The notes below the pieces were generated by a model. That model was not told the origin of the DNA, did not search any database, and was given only the letters and a program-made list of their open reading frames with translations. This document shows positions 45,587-56,723 of a DNA stretch of 64,000 nucleotides, one piece after another. The translations under genes and the position numbers were made by a program. The DNA is taken from positions 1,427,321-1,491,320 of the forward strand of contig NC_049984.1 of assembly GCF_000003815.2 (NCBI RefSeq). The letters run 5' to 3'. The stretch comes from Branchiostoma floridae (Eukaryota; Chordata; Leptocardii; Amphioxiformes; Branchiostomatidae). Position 1 is the stretch's first letter, and each line of letters opens with the position of its first letter.

Positions 45587-45642
<56 letters not shown>

Positions 45643-45720
45643 GAGAGAGAGAGAGAGAGAGTGAGTGAGTAAGAGAGATAGATAAATGGATATATAAATA
45701 AATAAATATACATTTATATT

Positions 45721-45766
<46 letters not shown>

Positions 45767-45770
45767 TAGA
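45580..45770. repeat. (CT)n(AT)n(AG)n hairpin and (AT)n tract
   Basis: A CT run (45586-45611), an AT run (45612-45639) and an AG run (45640-45661) form one self-complementary unit that could extrude a cruciform. A second (AT)n tract follows at 45724-45763. Confidence 0.95.
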
Positions 45771-45984
45771 TATAGATATACATAAGGAAATCAACATTAA
45801 TTCTAGATACGATTAACACTCCCCAAGGAGCAATCGTTTTCCAAAGTGTTGCGGCACAAAACTTTCCCTTCGTCTGGCGCTGTCTTCCACGCTGACAAAG
45901 CCTGGACCATCTGTGACATCCATCAGGCTAATGATGTTCTGTACAACAGGTAGTCATTTCACGTCATACATTTCTAACAAATGA

Positions 45985-46080
45985 ACATCTCTGTACGACA
46001 TCAGACTCCTGCTGGAGGAAATCAGCCGAGTCTCCTGCTGTACCGTCAGTGATGGGTGTTTGACGTGAGGAGAATCAGAT
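45985..46080. other. Right-arm homology block, upstream
   Basis: The inverted partner of 38800-38900, containing GATGGGTGTTTGACGTGAGG. Confidence 0.7.
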
Positions 46081-46584
46081 CAGAATGATTTATTTGTACA
46101 ACGTCACAGCCTTGTGGGATGAATTGTGTGATACATTACAATTCAGTACACACTCACTTAAAATCATTAAAACGGTTGAATAAGATTATATACACAATGA
46201 TACATCACAAATATATTACTATACATGATAAACACGATCACTTAAAATCGTTAGACGATTGAGACACAGCATGAAGAACCTTCGGTAGGCTAAATAGAAA
46301 TTCAATGTGGGGTTACATGAGTTAAGATGTCTAGTTCAGTCACTTCTTCAACAGTTTCACTAGGTATAAAATGGGAGAGTTTTGTGTCGACAGGTACGGC
46401 ATAGCGCCGAGTATTCAGTTTCTGTTTGTTTCGAGTGTACATGGGCATTCATTGAAACCTGTTCATGGGCAGGCATTTAGTACACACTCGCAGACGGGTT
46501 TTCCAGATAATTGATACATTATTCATCATAGACCACAATGTACGACTTATGACTTTGTACCGTAACGGTGCTGACACACTGGCT

Positions 46585-47205
46585 ATTAGACTGTGCAATT
46601 ACTGACTGCAATAGTGGCGGGGCTTACGTAAGAAGTTCGATCGGAAACGTTCATGTTTAAGAAAAAAGGACAGGATCAGAAGATACTGTTTCTTGAACAC
46701 ATTGCCTGGGATTGACTACTGGTAAGTCGCCCGTAATGATACACCGATTAGACTGTGCAATTACTGATTGGCTGCGGTGACGGCAGGGCTTACGTAAGAG
46801 CCAAGACGATTTTCGATCGGAAACGTTCACGATTAGAAGAATGGACAGGATCAGAAGCTAACGAGTTTGGAAAGCGTTGCCTGTGATTGGCTAGCGGCCA
46901 GACGCCGTCTGCACACGTGGGTGTACAAGCGTGATGATGACGCGATGATGACGCGATCCAGTCGCCATCGCCAATAGAGCAGCAGAAATCACGCTGCCAG
47001 TAGGGAAGTGGGTTCGCCCAGAATCCCAGCCAACCGTGCGGTACGTTTTCGGCAGGCTTCGTCACGTGGAAGACAGCGCATCAAGCTCATCAGCTATTCC
47101 TCGTGGGCAGTTATGACTTATTGGCCGAGAACTGCAGCGTTCCACACAACAACAGTCTTTCTGGAACTCCGGGTGTATCGGAGAGGCAAGGTTGCTCTGC
47201 CTGTC
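46585..47205 (+). promoter_or_regulatory. Putative promoter/upstream region, right paralogue
   Basis: The segment 46740-47205 is about 90% identical to the left upstream block, with the same CCAAT boxes, TTACGTAA (46790-46797), CACGTGG and tandem GATGATGACGCGAT. In this arm an extra, diverged copy of the distal part lies at 46585-46720 and includes a second TTACGTAA (46624-46631), so the site number is increased on this side only. It ends about 440 bp before the start codon. No TATA box is evident. Confidence 0.6.
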
Positions 47206-47346
47206 AGATAAGACATCCCCGTGACTGTCTATGCAGGCGTGTGTACACCCTGTGATATGCATAACTGTGCGGCACGACTTGGCTGTATGAGTGCATCCCT
47301 GACTGTGCAGGTTTGATCAGTGTGGTCTGAGACTCTCCGTTGTAAG

Positions 47347-47646
47347 AAAGCCGCATCACCGTTGTGACCAAGCCGCATCACCGTTGTGACCAAGCCGCAT
47401 CACCGTTGTGACCAAGCCGCACCATCGTTGTGACCAAGCCGCACCATCGTTGTGACCAAGCCGCATCACCGTTGTGACCAAGCCGCATCACCGTTGTGAC
47501 CAAGCCGCACCATCGTTGTGACCAAGCCGCACCATCGTTGTGACCAAGCCGCATCACCGTTGTGACCAAGCCGCACCATCGTTGTGACCAAGCCGCACCA
47601 TCGTTGTGACCAAGCCGCACCATCGTTGTGACCAAGCCGCATCACC
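47347..47646. repeat. 22-bp minisatellite ending exactly at the start codon
   Basis: About 13.6 units of AAGCCGCATCACCGTTGTGA plus CC, with CATCACC/CACCATC variants, run up to 47646. The final unit reads CCGCATCACC and is followed directly by ATG at 47647. The array replaces the left paralogue's 5' flank and would lie in the 5' UTR or core promoter of the right gene. Confidence 0.95.
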
Positions 47647-47741
47647 ATGAAGATCGGTCCGACCATGTTAACCTTCCTGATTTCTGCTGCGACATCGCTG
47701 GACACAACAGGCATAGTCTCCACCGCGAGCACAGAGTACCC
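47647..47741 (+). CDS. First coding exon with signal peptide (right paralogue)
   Basis: ATG at 47647 opens MKIGPTMLTFLISAATS, then LDTTGIVSTASTEYP. This is a charged N-terminus, a short hydrophobic core and a Ser/Thr-rich mature start. The exon ends with a GTAAGT donor at 47742 in phase 2, the same phase as the left copy at 37951-38057. Relative to that copy 12 bases are deleted inside the hydrophobic core, leaving a rather short signal peptide. An alternative downstream Met (residue 7) would shorten it further. The transcript runs rightwards, and its next recognised exon is at 58699-58811. Function and family are unknown. Confidence 0.72.
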
Positions 47742-48094
47742 GTAAGTACGAGACTGTCGGTTGCTAGGATTGGAATAACTTTGGTTTTGCTATCTTAAAG
47801 ATTTTGTATCAATATTATTGCCTCGTCCAGACATGAAATGTTTGAATTAGGACAAATATCGCTGCATCGACTTGGCGTTCTTTTGAGAGACAAATGGCAT
47901 TTTTTTTGACAATTCGGAGACCTGAAAAAAAGCTCATCAATTTTGATATACAACACGTACGCAGTAGTACAACATCATGCAACTCCGTAGTTTTTTGTAA
48001 TAAACGGATGTTGGTCAGTAACAACATGTTTGTATCTTAGAATACGAGCAACAGGGGTAGCATCTTTGCTTTGCTAACGCTCTAAGCCAAATGG

Positions 48095-49020
48095 ACAAGG
48101 AAAATATGTAAATGTGTTAACACTAGGCAGTACGTGGTTCTGGGTACAGAGGAAGAGAAACCGAATAAAGGCGCACACACTTTCGGCAACGCAAAAATCA
48201 CTACCGAAAGCACTGCATATTCTTTTTTACCGAACATGGTTTGGTCAGTATTAATTTGCATCTTGGGAGCATATTTTATAAATATCTGAGACTTATGGGT
48301 AAAGAAACCATGTATTAACACTTGGCAGTAAGCGGCTTTGAGTGCAGAGGTAGAAACCCCAAATTCCGGAGCTACTATTACTCCATACTCTTCCGCCTTA
48401 AAGCCGGCTAGTAGGCGGTTAAACGATCCTGATATTAGAAACAGCTGGTTCCATTGGTCCGTGCAGGTCTCTGACTCTGTCTATGGTAACGCAATAACAA
48501 TCGTGTATCTACAGGAGAACACAATTACCAAGCCGCTCCATGGTTATCAGCCACCTGAATTGCATCAGTCAACTATCACAATACAATATAGTACAGAAAC
48601 TTGGCAAGGAGCGTCTCTGTGTCTAACGTATTACACGCTAAAGTATTGACTGTTGTAGATTAAACTGCTGAAATAAGCAGATTCCATTGATGAAGATAAT
48701 CGAATTTTCATATTACACGCTCCAGTATTGGCTGATGCAGATTTAAGAGAGTTGAAATGACATTTGATGAAAATAAGCGCACGAAGTTTCCCGTCCATCC
48801 ATTCATCATGCCGACGTAATTGGGCCATGAGTCATTAAGGAAGCTCTTAATAAGCGCCTACTTGAAGTTCTAGTTTCAATCGATTAAGATAAGTTGACAG
48901 AAAAAAAAGCTTTATCTTAACGCCTTAGGCAATCTCGTTGCACTGCTACACAAGAGAAAGGGTCATTTTCCATGCAGTACCATGGAGATCTCACATTAAT
49001 TGCGTTAACACGAACATGTG
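48095..49020. other. Right-arm conserved block with a shared open frame
   Basis: The inverted partner of 36830-37730. The 103-codon frame at 48338-48649 on the gene strand overlaps the shared roughly 85-codon region. The surrounding sequence (48095-48330) also aligns, more weakly. It lies about 700 bp into the first intron. Confidence 0.4.
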
Positions 49021-49569
49021 ATAAAGTACCAAGCATTCGTGCACAATAGGAGGAGACAAAATTACGAACATTTTTTTTTTCAATTGTAGCTGAGGAACAA
49101 TGAATTAAAAAATACATTAAAGACGGCATAAAAAATACTGCTCTTTGATTGGAAGTTCTCAACACGCGTTTATCAGACACGCGTTTATCAGACACAGCAT
49201 AAGTATTGTTTTATTGGGTGGGCATTTAGAAAACAACTTCAACTTAGAAATGCAGTTGAAAGTTGAAACCTTGGAAATGCATGCACCAATTACTGCATGG
49301 TCAGTGGGTTCATAGCTTTTAATATGATGCCCTTTGATCTGAAGCTGTTATACGCCTGCATGTGTGGTTTATTGTATGGATACAGATACCAATGTTGCTG
49401 ATGTTGCTTTGGTCCTAGTATGTATTGCCGTCTCTGACAAAGAGGCTTTTCAAAATATAGACATGGTTCCTAAAGTATATCCAACACTACCTCTAATTTA
49501 GCGAACGGCATTAATACATATAGACAAAGAAACAGCTTCAGCATCGAAAAGTAAATTCCTGAGTCTAAT

Positions 49570-50470
49570 CTATGCACTATCTACGGACAGAACTGGGGGC
49601 AGTTGGCGTGTGTCCAGTAACTAATACCCACCGTACATGATTGCTATAGAGACAATGAGAGTCGCCTGAAGCATTTAGCATCCTTGGAATCATTCTCAGG
49701 ATGGCCAGTTCTGGAAGATCTCCAATACGCGCAGCTCCGGTCCAACTGAAGGTGAAAGTGCCGGCCATTCGTCTCACATTCGGCAGGTTTTTCTTAGTTT
49801 CAATTCCTGCTGCCGACAGGCGAATGACTCTCGCTTTATCTCAATCGACGGAACCATTTGTGCGATAGTCATGAACAGTTTGAAGGTAATATATAACTTA
49901 CAGATCGCAGATTACAATCTATTCCGTACAGAATGCAGTAAAGTTTGACGATTATCTATTACTTCGGATCCTGCCAGACTTGGGACAAAAGAATATCTGG
50001 AATACAGAAGAATTTCCAGGATAGAAAATTTCTAGAATACACAACCAATTCCCGGGAATGCAAAATAGTTTTCATTCTAACGGCATTTTGACTCATTCTT
50101 TCTCGTGTGAAGGGGATATAAGGTCCATTTCCCACCCGAATGTTGCAATTACTTCATTCCGGCTGGTTCTGCTAGATTCCTCCTTATTCGGTTTCAGTGT
50201 TGAAGGCCCTATTACAGAGAGCAGTTACGTTTGACGATGATCTATTCTTTACAGAGCGCAGTTGAGTTTTGCAATTATCTATTCCTAACGCGGCAAACTT
50301 ATCTGGCAGCTCCATCTCACTATATCTCATTCGATGGAAGCGCCCAGTTTGTGATAGTCATGAGCAGTTTAGCGGTATTCTATAACTTACAGAGCGCAGC
50401 AGTAAAGTTTGGCGGTAATCTATTCCTTACAGAGCGCAGTAAACGGCCGCAGCCTTGCCTTATCAATCCG
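49570..50470. repeat. Right-arm repeats around CAGAGCGCAGT motifs
   Basis: Imperfect units share TTACAGAGCGCAGT, followed by GTTTGACGAT or GGCGGTAATC and TCTATTCC. They occur near 49900, 50215, 50250, 50390 and 50425. Part of the segment pairs with 35580-36260. No coding frame is supported. Confidence 0.65.
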
Positions 50471-50474
50471 CTCC

Positions 50475-51215
50475 ATCTCCCGCAGACTTACCGCCCTTTG
50501 GTTCATGCATCAAGGGCGCAACACCGTAAATACCAGCTTATGGGGGGTAACTGCAGGTCAAACAGTGGCGCTCCGCTCTATTTTCTCACATCAATGGCAA
50601 ATATGCTGGTATTAAAGCAGTCATTAAACGTCACATATATTAACATTTATCTAGTCTAGGTTAACGTTGACATGGCCATCATCCTTCAAATATATCAATA
50701 TATATACTTTGTTTTAAATATACTCTTATGGACTCAAGAGGCCAATTTGACCAAATTTAACAAGGATTACTTCTTTAGCTCAAAAATCATGCTGTTTCTT
50801 ACTTTCACGTATCTAAAAGATCTAACCTTTCTGTACAGTAGTTAATGTTAGAGGCCACGGAATGTTTTAGCACACAGGTATTGTAGCAATGACAACTGAG
50901 GCTGGGTTTGAACCAAAAGGTGCCAGCGCTCTAGCTTTTTTTATCTGGAAACTACTCTGCTCTCAACGCAAGGATTAGGAGTAGTCGAGCATTTACGTTT
51001 GTCATAGATATACAGATGCAACATACATTTCTTGATGTCATGTTGAATATGTAGGAATCTATGATGAATACGTACTACGTCTGCTTGGCTTCTAGTTATG
51101 TTCTCAATAGAATTACAATGACATGTACAAAAGATGGCGGCACCAACCTACGTCCGACCCCAATCATGTATCTACAAAGACGGGAGGCGCGCAAAGCTTG
51201 CACATCCCTAAAGAG
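50475..51215. other. No gene recognised
   Basis: Short frames without motifs. I see no arm partner and no repeat. Confidence 0.35.
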
Positions 51216-51839
51216 CCACCTCTGTGGCCTCTCCTGGAAGACCTCACCAAGAACCTCATCTATTGTCACGTGTGACAAGTGTTAGATGTTCCAACCCATC
51301 ATTCAATCGCACCCAAATTGACAGACGAGCATGCGTCTTCCCGCACCGGGTTTGAGCTAGTCAATCTCACGGGGACTCGGAGCATCCCTCAGCAATCTTG
51401 TAGATATAATCTTGCACAACATGTCGACACTTCCAGGGGCACCAGTCTCATTCGAGGCTTTGATCATTTCCTGGCAAATTTCGTCGATTTTTTTCGCCTT
51501 ATTTTATGTATAATGTATGCATGTTTGGTGTTTAAATTCAACCTATTCTTTTGTCGTTATTTCCATTTTGTATCCTAGTTTGAAAAGAGACATTTGTGCT
51601 CATTTTTTAATTGTACACGTTCCGTGAAATCCGTTCTTTTCTGTTTCTTCAACGAAAGAGACTGTCATTGATATTAATCAATACTCTGTCAAAGATATTA
51701 GACTGTATATTTTCCTTATGTGCTGCCTACACGTATGGGTAATACTTGGGAAATTACGTACGTATGTCTTTTTTCTAGCTCGTCAGTTGTACCATAGCAT
51801 GATATAGTGTGTGGATTATTCAGACACTTTTCTTTTGTG

Positions 51840-51970
51840 GTTGTCGAACATCCTGTCGACCTTGAAACACCGCCGAGGGGTACTCCTAACGAAACGGTTC
51901 GCTTTGCCTTCATGGCTAACTGCAAATACATCACCTAACCAATCAGGAACTTTTCCCATTAAGACAAATA
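51840..51970. other. Right-arm homology block
   Basis: The inverted partner of 33391-33500, with GCAAATACATCACCTAACCA. Confidence 0.6.
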
Positions 51971-51974
51971 GTCG

Positions 51975-52995
51975 ACTGGCCTTCTTGATAGGGCCGATAA
52001 TGAACATGGAAAACCACATGATTAATGCGGAGTGTGGTACGGCGACGTAATTAAAGATTTGATAGATGTTGACTAACGATCTAGCGGTCCTCGGCAAGGA
52101 TGTGGATAAGCCTTAATGAGTAAAATAACGTTTCTTTTGAGTGTAATGCAAAACGGCATAGGGCTATGCAATCACTATAGGCACGTTAATGAGGTCAAAT
52201 GAGTGCTTAACATTATTTTGTCACCATCTGTGGACGTTTCATCAATACCATTTGTTTTCGCGAGCGTTGCAGCGGGACCAGATGGCGTTAGTCGTTGGTA
52301 TGTGATATTTTCGTCCCCCCCCCCCCCTCTTTAGGACGGAAAGGCAAATTCATAATTCCCCGGTGACAATGCTGTGACGTTGGTAGTCCGTGCCCTCTTG
52401 TTTGAAGTTTTGCGTGACTTAGGTATCTGGACGGGACATATCTAGAACTGATTCATAGAATCACATTCCCTTGTAAGCTGTCCACCGCCTACCTTCCACT
52501 TTCGGACTCCTTTTCAGGTCAAACGTGCATCTATTTATGGTGAGCTAATGCTATCCTCTTAAGCTTCATTGGAACCTAGCTGCAGTGGCTGGTTGTTTCA
52601 AATCCTTCATTCTTTCTTTGCACGACATGGTAATGTTTCTGTAGTCAGCTTGTTTTCGTATCGCAGTTTCACATTAAAAACTGTTACAAAATTTGAATTT
52701 GATAGAATGGGATGTGCTTGCTTTGCCAGGATTTGGATTTTGACTAAAATCTTAGCAAATTGAACACTTATGTGAATAAACATTTATATTTACGGTGTGA
52801 CTGCGGATTGAGGAAACAGAATTTACTAACTGATGGATAACAGATAAAATGATTGTTACGGACTTCGCTCGGGAGGCGAGCAGCAGCGGGACGTCACTAA
52901 TGTTAACGTGTAGAGGTTGTCATGTGGCCAATGACTGGAGCAATTCACACACAGAAAGGCATCATGGATCTTGTGGAGGGGACTGACCACCACCT
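51975..52995. other. No gene recognised
   Basis: This contains a C-run at 52315-52327 and short frames. I identify no exon or RNA gene. Confidence 0.35.
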
Positions 52996-52999
52996 TAAT

Positions 53000-53850
53000 A
53001 TCATCCCAAACCTACTCAAATCCTTTCTTGGATATTTCCATGCTGCAATCATCCATTTTTACACCCAGTCGAGCTCCAAAGCCTCCCATGATTGCGACTC
53101 CGGCTAAATAACGGCCCAATGACCCTGAACCTTTTAGCGCAAACGGTCATAGCTGAGATTGTAGATGTGCCCAGCGAGTTGACTTTCATTACTGGGGTGT
53201 TAACGGCCTGCACTGGAAGTGCCCATCCTGCCTCACGGTCATGAACAGCTCTGCAGAAACCAATTAGAGAGCGGAGTCCTGCCGGAACTGATCCGGCTAT
53301 GGCCCCTCCGTCTCATAGAGACCCGCGGATTGCCTGGGCAAGGCACTTCTAACGACCGCCAGCTCACTGCCGGAAATTACAGTTTACTTTTGTCATAAAA
53401 AGTGGTGAGCCACGCCGTTAGGTAGTTTACTGAGTGATATGGACTAATACAAATACATCTATCTTCACCAGAACTGATCCGGCTATGCCCCCCTTCGTCT
53501 CATATAGGCCAAGAAATTGTCTTGGGCATGGTTCAGTCCGTATAGCTCACTTCTAACGGCCGCCAGCTCACTGCCGGAAATTACAGTTTACTTCTGTTAT
53601 AAAAAGTTGGTGAGCCACGCAGTTCGGTAGTTTACTGAGTGATATGGACTAATACAAATACCAGGGCATGGTTGAGTCCGTATAGTTCACTTCTAACGAC
53701 CGTCAGCTCACTGCCGGAAATTACAGTTTCATCATCATCATCCGGGCGTGCTGGTTGCACGGATGGCCATGACTCTCTTCCTCCATCCTTCCCTATCCTC
53801 CAGTTTACTTCTGTCATAAGAAGTTGGTAAGTCACGCCGCAGGACAGCTT
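53000..53850. repeat. Right-arm tandem block (3 units) plus high-identity segment
   Basis: The segment 53000-53330 is near-identical to 32100-32420 inverted. It is followed by three units at about 53340, 53545 and 53690, sharing GCTCACTGCCGGAAATTACA and GTTTACTT. The left arm has two units. The third unit is interrupted by a LINE stub. Confidence 0.8.
53730..53800 (-). mobile_element. 71-bp LINE stub with 6-bp target duplication
   Basis: On the minus strand the insert encodes EDREGWRKRVMAIRATSTPG followed by a stop and a (ATG)n tail, the extreme C-terminus of a LINE. CAGTTT is duplicated on both sides (53724-53729 and 53801-53806). The neighbouring repeat units give the uninterrupted site. 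This is one of the shortest insertions one could still recognise. Confidence 0.85.
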
Positions 53851-54029
53851 ACAGAGAGATCAATATGCATACAGTTTTTTTCATTACATTTTCTGTTACA
53901 GGGATTGAATATGACAGGACATTGGAAATTGATGAATGCTCATCCAAAGAGTGACAGAATATATATTGACCCATGCATTCCGCTGATGATGTCTGTTTAA
54001 TTGAATAGTTTAGCTTCGAAACGTAATAG

Positions 54030-54370
54030 AATGTCTTAAGTATCCAGTATTCCAGATGGAATCGACAGAAAGGACGTTACCATTGGGTTTTGAATGCCCT
54101 TTAGCCGTATTCCTGAAGTGAGTGTGCCTTTTGGGGATGCCAGCCACTTGTACATGCAGCGTTGACTTGTTGCATGGTGCTGAGGGCTTTGGGAACCCTG
54201 ATGAATCTTTTGCTTGGCTTTTGACGTATCGATCCAACCGTTGTCTACCCTAACAACGTCTCAATGGGGACACACACGGTCCTGGAGTAAATGCCTCGTG
54301 ATACACTAAATAAGCACTTATCCCTACCCCAGGGCCGCGCGAGGCTACTTAAAAGTGCGCATGTTGACAG
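54030..54370. other. Right-arm homology block
   Basis: The inverted partner of 30900-31290, including CCCTACCCCAGGGCCGCGCG, the tRNA-like segment in complement. Confidence 0.55.
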
Positions 54371-54384
54371 GAAAGTCTAGTGTG

Positions 54385-54490
54385 GCATTCTCAGTGGTCT
54401 AGTAGTTAGAGAACCCTCTTTTCCTGGTGGACCGACCGTCCGATACTTGTGTCTTGTCAGGCTGGCCATTACGAACTCACGTCGGTACAG
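54385..54490 (+). mobile_element. Decayed tRNA-like SINE head
   Basis: TGGTCTAGTAGTTAGAG fits an RNA polymerase III A box, and GACCGTCCGATAC, about 40 bases on, is a poor B box. The body and tail are not delimited. The left arm lacks it at the mirrored position. Confidence 0.4.
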
Positions 54491-54829
54491 TTGGTATCTA
54501 CGTAAATAAAAAAGTGCAAATGTTGAGAAAAAAGTAGCTGGGCGAATACTGGTTTGTCTGTTCACTTTTTGGGGGGGTAACAGGTGTTCGACTGTGTAGA
54601 GACTTTTAAAATATGTCACATCTCTTGAAATGTATGATATGTATGTATGTATGTTGTACATGCGGCATCGCTTTTGCTGTTGCAGTTCATCAGCGAGTTT
54701 GGAGACCTCACAAGCCACTGATTGTTTTACCGTGAAGGCGACTTGTAAAATCCTTATTTAAAGCAGCCTCAGCGCAGATCACTACCTACGCTATACATAG
54801 TACACTTTCCAGGAAGAATTGAGATCCTG

Positions 54830-55145
54830 TAATTGCGATTTAAATGCCTCCTGCATAATTCAATCTGGTTGGTGCCAAACGTTTTACTCCAAACAAGCAT
54901 GAACGAGCCTTTCAACCAAAAATTATCATATCGTGTCAACATTATCAGACTTCAAATTCTGTCAGCGTGACGAATTTGCTGTTTCCGGAAATTGGATTTG
55001 ACCGTGACCACAAGCTCCTCGCTCCTGGTGACCCTACATCGCACCGTCACACGTCATACAGGTTCTATGAATCTTATTGACATTAGAAGTTTGTACCGTA
55101 TTCATCATTTTTTTCTGACCATCAGCTGCTATTAATCTACTGAAT
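54830..55145. other. Right-arm homology block containing the LINE empty site
   Basis: This aligns inverted with left-arm sequence on both sides of the LINE (27830-28015 and 30360-30460). The uninterrupted ATTATCAGAC near 54941 is the pre-insertion site. Confidence 0.8.
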
Positions 55146-55264
55146 TGTGTTGCCGCCATGCCGTGAATTTAAAGCAGTCTTGCCTAAATGTATACACTTG
55201 CTTCTTCATTGCCGTGAAGGGTTTTAAAGAGTCATTCCAGTGTGAGTTGAGTTAAGCTGGTACG

Positions 55265-55530
55265 GTGCCCCAAAACCGCCCCAATGCTGGAAGAGCTGAG
55301 CCGATAAAACACGGCCTCCATTAAGTTTCCCCGCTGACCGGCCTGACCGCCCAGACGGATGTCACTGACGCACGTTCCTGACGTGTTCCAGCTGCAGCAT
55401 CCCTCCTCACGGATGTTGGATTAGCCTTTTACATCACCCCAAAATGGTAATACCCTAAGGTCCCATCCAATCATCTCTAAAGACGTTTGCGCAACATATT
55501 GAAGAAAGCCAAGTAACTTTAGTCCCCCTG
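55265..55530. other. High-identity island, right arm
   Basis: The inverted partner of 27060-27335, with GATGTTGGATTAGCCTTTTA and AAGACGTTTGCGCAACATAT. Confidence 0.6.
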
Positions 55531-55539
55531 TGTACATGC

Positions 55540-56500
55540 CTCACGCAGTCACCCCCAACACCAAAAGGTCCAGTACAAATTATTCTATAGAGTTTTACAT
55601 AACACATTGAAGGCATTTAACTTTAGGCCCCTGTGCAAATTCCTTCTAGCTGCTGGGCAAACATAACAGAAAACTGGGCCGTTGCCTCATTTAATCTATC
55701 CGCCTCACTCATTAGAGCAGGGCTAATTTAGATCTCGTGTAGCGATGTTTATGACTTATGCAAGACAGTTAACTTTAGAGTAAATTAATTACTTTACTTT
55801 ACCATAAGGTGTGCAACGTCACACTCACGGTAACATACTTTCTTAAGTATTAGACACCACCCACGCTTCACCCAAATACAGATTTGCTATGGAGGATCCC
55901 ATAACGTATGCAAGGCGATTAAGTCCAACACCTTTAAACCAGAAGGAACTTTCATTACAGAGATGTACGGCATACAAAGTAAAAATACATAGTGCAAAAT
56001 TCTTATTATTGCTGTAATACGCTTAACGTGTAACACTTGCGCGCATTCCTCTAGATCGGTAACTGTAGGAGACGATTATCTTTATATATTTTCCTACATC
56101 ACGTCTCAACGGTAAGGTGATTAATCGTCTCCCCTTATCCCACTTTGCTTGCGAAGAAAACTTAATACACTCTCATCAATCTCTTCACTGCCCCTGAAGC
56201 ATACAATTAAATGAGAAAATTGTTTGATTCCCTAGCCCAATGCGACTTAATTTCGAGGATGAGCAAGTGATCCCTAATGCCATTTCGGAACAATTACACC
56301 GCTAATACTTCGTTTGATGAAAGGATGAAGACCCTAATTGTATCGACATGTCCCCAATAAGGCCGTGGAGAAAGGAAAACTGCTCACAAAACGTGCAATA
56401 TTTTCCGTACTAGCAAAATAAAATAAGGCATCGATTTTTCATCTCCTGTATTACATTTTTCATGCCTGAAGAAGTTTAAGTGGTAGAACCGTCTATTCAT
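55540..56500. other. Intronic-looking; moderate arm homology
   Basis: Parts align inverted with 25980-26560, including the site near 55844 that lacks the left-arm MITE. No exon is recognised. Confidence 0.45.
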
Positions 56501-56509
56501 ATTGAAACA

Positions 56510-56722
56510 ATGTGGAAACGGCAGAACCACAGGAACGGCAGAATGCCTACACTCTGGCAGCAGCAGCGGCTGCCGTGACTTATCGAGCGGGCATCAGCGG
56601 GGATATCTGATAAACCAGTCTTAAAACGGCCGCTGAGTAAAACCAGTGAACCGTGGCGGGCGGTAATGAATCCCTGCTCCTGACCACTCGGCCGGAACAT
56701 CGCTGGGTTTACGGCGCTCCTG
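56510..56722. other. High-identity island beside the 54-bp array, right arm
   Basis: The inverted partner of 25572-25765, about 96% identical. It abuts the first repeat unit in both arms, so the array boundary is conserved. Confidence 0.7.
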
Positions 56723-56723
56723 C

